Assembly: GCA_913057765.1 (NCBI GenBank)
Contig: CAJXPH010000119.1
Coordinates: 1-8,242, forward strand
Length of the DNA stretch: 8,242 bases
Source: an uncultured Campylobacteraceae bacterium
GTDB lineage: Bacteria > Campylobacterota > Campylobacteria > Campylobacterales > Arcobacteraceae
Direction: 5' to 3'
Part shown: piece by piece, positions 6,104 to 8,242 of the stretch
Layout of the letters: every line of letters begins with the position of its first letter
How positions within the stretch are numbered: the first letter of the stretch is position 1
The notes under the pieces: model-generated
Told to the model about the DNA's origin: nothing
Seen by the model: the letters and a program-made list of their open reading frames with translations, nothing else
The model's database searches: none
Made by a program: the position numbers and the translations under genes

Positions 6104-8242
6104 TTACTTTTTTTGTTGTAATGCAGATAAAACTTTATCTTTTGGTCCATCTGCTACAATTTTACCATTGTTTAAAACAATTACCCTGTCCACCAGATCT
6201 AACGCTGCAAACCTATGAGTAATAACAATAAGAGTCTTATCTTTTAATAATTCTTTCACATGTGTAATTAAAGTCTTTTCTAATCCAACATCAAGACCTG
6301 TTGTTGGTTCATCCAAAATCATTATTGGAGGATCGTTTAATATTGCACGCGCTAGGGCAACAAGATGTCTTTGTCCAACAGATAAATTGTTTCCTCTTTC
6401 ACCAACTTGTAATCCATCTCCTTGCCCTGATTTTTTCACAAGTTCATCTAAACCTGTCAATTTAATCAAAGCCATTAATTTTTCTTTACTTATAGGGTTT
6501 GATAGTTCAATGTTCTCTTTTAAAGAGCCAGAAAATAAAAATGGTTCTTGGGGCATAACGCCAATATTTTGACGAACTTCAACAGGATGTAAAGTAGATA
6601 TTTCATGTCCATCTAAATATATGCTTCCACTTGTCGTTGAATCTAATCCAGTTAGAAGTCTCAAGAAAGTAGTTTTTCCTGCACCTGTTTGCCCAATGAT
6701 TCCAACTTTTTCACCAGGTTTAATTTTTAAATTACAATTTTCAATTGAAGCATATTTACTATTTTTATAAAAGTATCCAACATCCGAAAATTCTATTTCA
6801 CCTTTTAATCTTCCAATTCCTATTTCAAGGTTTTTATCATTTTCTAAAGGTAGATGCCAAAATTCATTTATATTATTTAGAGACTCTTTGATTTCTTTAA
6901 ACCTAATTACCATCATAGAAGTTTGAATAACAGGAACCATTGCCCGACTAGATAAAATAGTAACTGCGATTAGTCCACCAACAGTTAAATTTTTATTTGC
7001 AATTTCAAATACACCAACAACGATTACTGCCATAGTTACAAATTGAACAACTGTTTGAGATAAATTCATTGAAAATACATTTAATGACTGTATTTTATGA
7101 CCAATATTGTCTGTTACTGCTACTAAGTTTCTCCAGTTAAATAACTTTGTTGAGCTTGCATTTGAAAGCTTGATTATCTCACTTCCTTGTATTGTTTCAA
7201 CTAGATAACTATTTTTTGACTGCACATTCTCTATGTTTTTTTTACTTAGTTCTGAAATTGGTATTTGCATTATTACGTTAAATATTATAATCAAAATTGC
7301 AACAATAAATGGTACAGCTGCTACAGCTGGAGAAATGACATATATCACAAGTATTGCGATAAAGAAAAAAGGTAAATCAATTACTTGAAGTATTGATTTA
7401 GTAGCAAAAAAGTCTTTTATTTGACTCAATTCTCTGAAAAGATTAGCTTTTGAACCAACTAACATATTATCATATTCTGATTTTATATTAAGCATTCTTT
7501 TCATCAGTTCTTCTTCTAAATAAACACCAAGTTTTTTTCCAACTTTTTCAATAATATGATTTCTTACACTTTTGAAATAGATATCAAATAAGAGAATTAT
7601 TATAACTCCAGTAGCAAGTACAAATAAAGTTTCTGTAGCATTATTTGGTACAACTCTATCATATACACTCATAGTAAATAAAGGGACTGCTAATGCAAAT
7701 AAATTAATAAAGAAAGTTAGAAAGCCTATTTCAATATATGAACGCCAAAAAGTCTTAACTGGTTTCCAGAACCAATTTTTAGAACGTGTTTCATCTAAAA
7801 GTTTTTCTTTCTTTGGATCTCTAAATATTAAAATTGCTTTTTTAAAATGTTTTAAAAAACTTGGACTCTCTTTAATTTGTTCCTTTGTTATGGGATCGTA
7901 TAAATATACATCTCTATCTTTTTTTATATACACAAAAGGTTTATCATTTTTATCCAAAACAATACAAGGGAAAAAATGATTTGGGATTTCTGAAGCGTCA
8001 ATTTCTTTAAGAATTGCAGTAAGTCCAACTTCATTAGCTACATCAATAGCTATTTCACTTGTGAATCCTATATTTGATGTTGCAGAAAGATTTAAAATAG
8101 TTTCAATAGAGATATCACCAAAATAAAAATCTAATACATATTTTAAAGAGTAAAGAAGAGGAAAATCTTCTCTATTTTTTTCTTCTTGTATTTCTACATT
8201 TTCTTCTTTATTTAGTATTTCTTCCAAATATCTACCTATTTC
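6104..8242 (-). CDS. Type I secretion ABC exporter, LapB/LssB-like, 5' end open at window edge
   Basis: Inner-membrane permease-ATPase that powers unfolded substrate export. Residues below are numbered from TTG at 8227, the only in-window start codon near the N-terminus. The frame stays open upstream to 8242 (reading EIGRY), so the true start may lie outside. Residues about 21-137 are a C39 peptidase-like domain that lacks the catalytic Cys (DFPLLYSL in place of a Cys motif) and the His (KPFVYI), so it should bind substrate and not cleave it. The ABC transmembrane domain spans about 160-450 (SVYDRVVPNNA at 187-197). The nucleotide-binding domain has Walker A GQTGAGKTT (512-520), Q-loop Gln560, signature LSVGQ (615-619; Val in place of the usual Gly), Walker B IMILDE (635-640) and switch His671. 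All ATPase residues are present, so it should be active. It heads the run of genes seen here; the substrate, probably an RTX-type adhesin or toxin, is not in the window. Confidence 0.95.
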   Translation of the reverse strand, partial: EIGRYLEEILNKEENVEIQEEKNREDFPLLYSLKYVLDFYFGDISIETILNLSATSNIGFTSEIAIDVANEVGLTAILKEIDASEIPNHFFPCIVLDKNDKPFVYIKKDRDVYLYDPITKEQIKESPSFLKHFKKAILIFRDPKKEKLLDETRSKNWFWKPVKTFWRSYIEIGFLTFFINLFALAVPLFTMSVYDRVVPNNATETLFVLATGVIIILLFDIYFKSVRNHIIEKVGKKLGVYLEEELMKRMLNIKSEYDNMLVGSKANLFRELSQIKDFFATKSILQVIDLPFFFIAILVIYVISPAVAAVPFIVAILIIIFNVIMQIPISELSKKNIENVQSKNSYLVETIQGSEIIKLSNASSTKLFNWRNLVAVTDNIGHKIQSLNVFSMNLSQTVVQFVTMAVIVVGVFEIANKNLTVGGLIAVTILSSRAMVPVIQTSMMVIRFKEIKESLNNINEFWHLPLENDKNLEIGIGRLKGEIEFSDVGYFYKNSKYASIENCNLKIKPGEKVGIIGQTGAGKTTFLRLLTGLDSTTSGSIYLDGHEISTLHPVEVRQNIGVMPQEPFLFSGSLKENIELSNPISKEKLMALIKLTGLDELVKKSGQGDGLQVGERGNNLSVGQRHLVALARAILNDPPIMILDEPTTGLDVGLEKTLITHVKELLKDKTLIVITHRFAALDLVDRVIVLNNGKIVADGPKDKVLSALQQKK

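Overview
The window is strongly AT-rich, and every gene that can be supported is on the minus strand, so transcription runs from the right edge to the left edge. The base composition, Lys/Asn/Ile-rich proteins and gene content (a LapBCE-type type I secretion system with a double-Cache protein) suggest a Campylobacterota bacterium, most likely Arcobacteraceae-like. This taxonomic call is an inference from style and was not tested by search.

Layout in transcription order: (1) 8242-6104, a LapB/LssB-type ABC exporter with a degenerate C39-like N-terminal domain, open at the right edge; (2) 6094-4820, an HlyD/LapC-type periplasmic adaptor; (3) 4819-4703, the only sizeable intergenic gap, with alternating AAAAGTTA/TAACTTTT inverted repeats and -10-like elements; (4) 4702-3749, a membrane-anchored double-Cache-like sensor with no cytoplasmic output domain; (5) 3737-2586, a four-TM MotA/ExbB/ZorA-like subunit with a long coiled-coil tail; (6) 2565-1798, a MotB/ZorB-like subunit with one TM helix carrying an Asp and an OmpA-like periplasmic domain; (7) 1798-39, a TolC/LapE-type outer-membrane channel with an unusual Lys/Glu-rich C-terminal extension, cut off at the left edge.

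Bases 1-38 are not genomic. They match the Illumina Nextera read-2 transposase adapter, so the contig really ends at base 39 and the TolC gene is truncated by the assembly, not by biology.

Genes 1, 2 and 7 together form a complete three-part type I secretion machine (inner-membrane ATPase, adaptor, outer-membrane pore) of the kind that exports large RTX adhesins. The notable part is what lies between adaptor and pore: a sensor-like membrane protein and a two-gene ion-driven motor resembling flagellar stators and the ZorAB unit. Tight spacing, and a one-base stop/start overlap between the MotB-like gene and the TolC gene, tie the motor to the secretion pore. The best hypothesis is a sensor-linked, proton-motive-force-driven module working with type I secretion, perhaps for release, retention or envelope anchoring of the substrate. 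No substrate gene and no LapG/LapD-type release genes are visible in the window.
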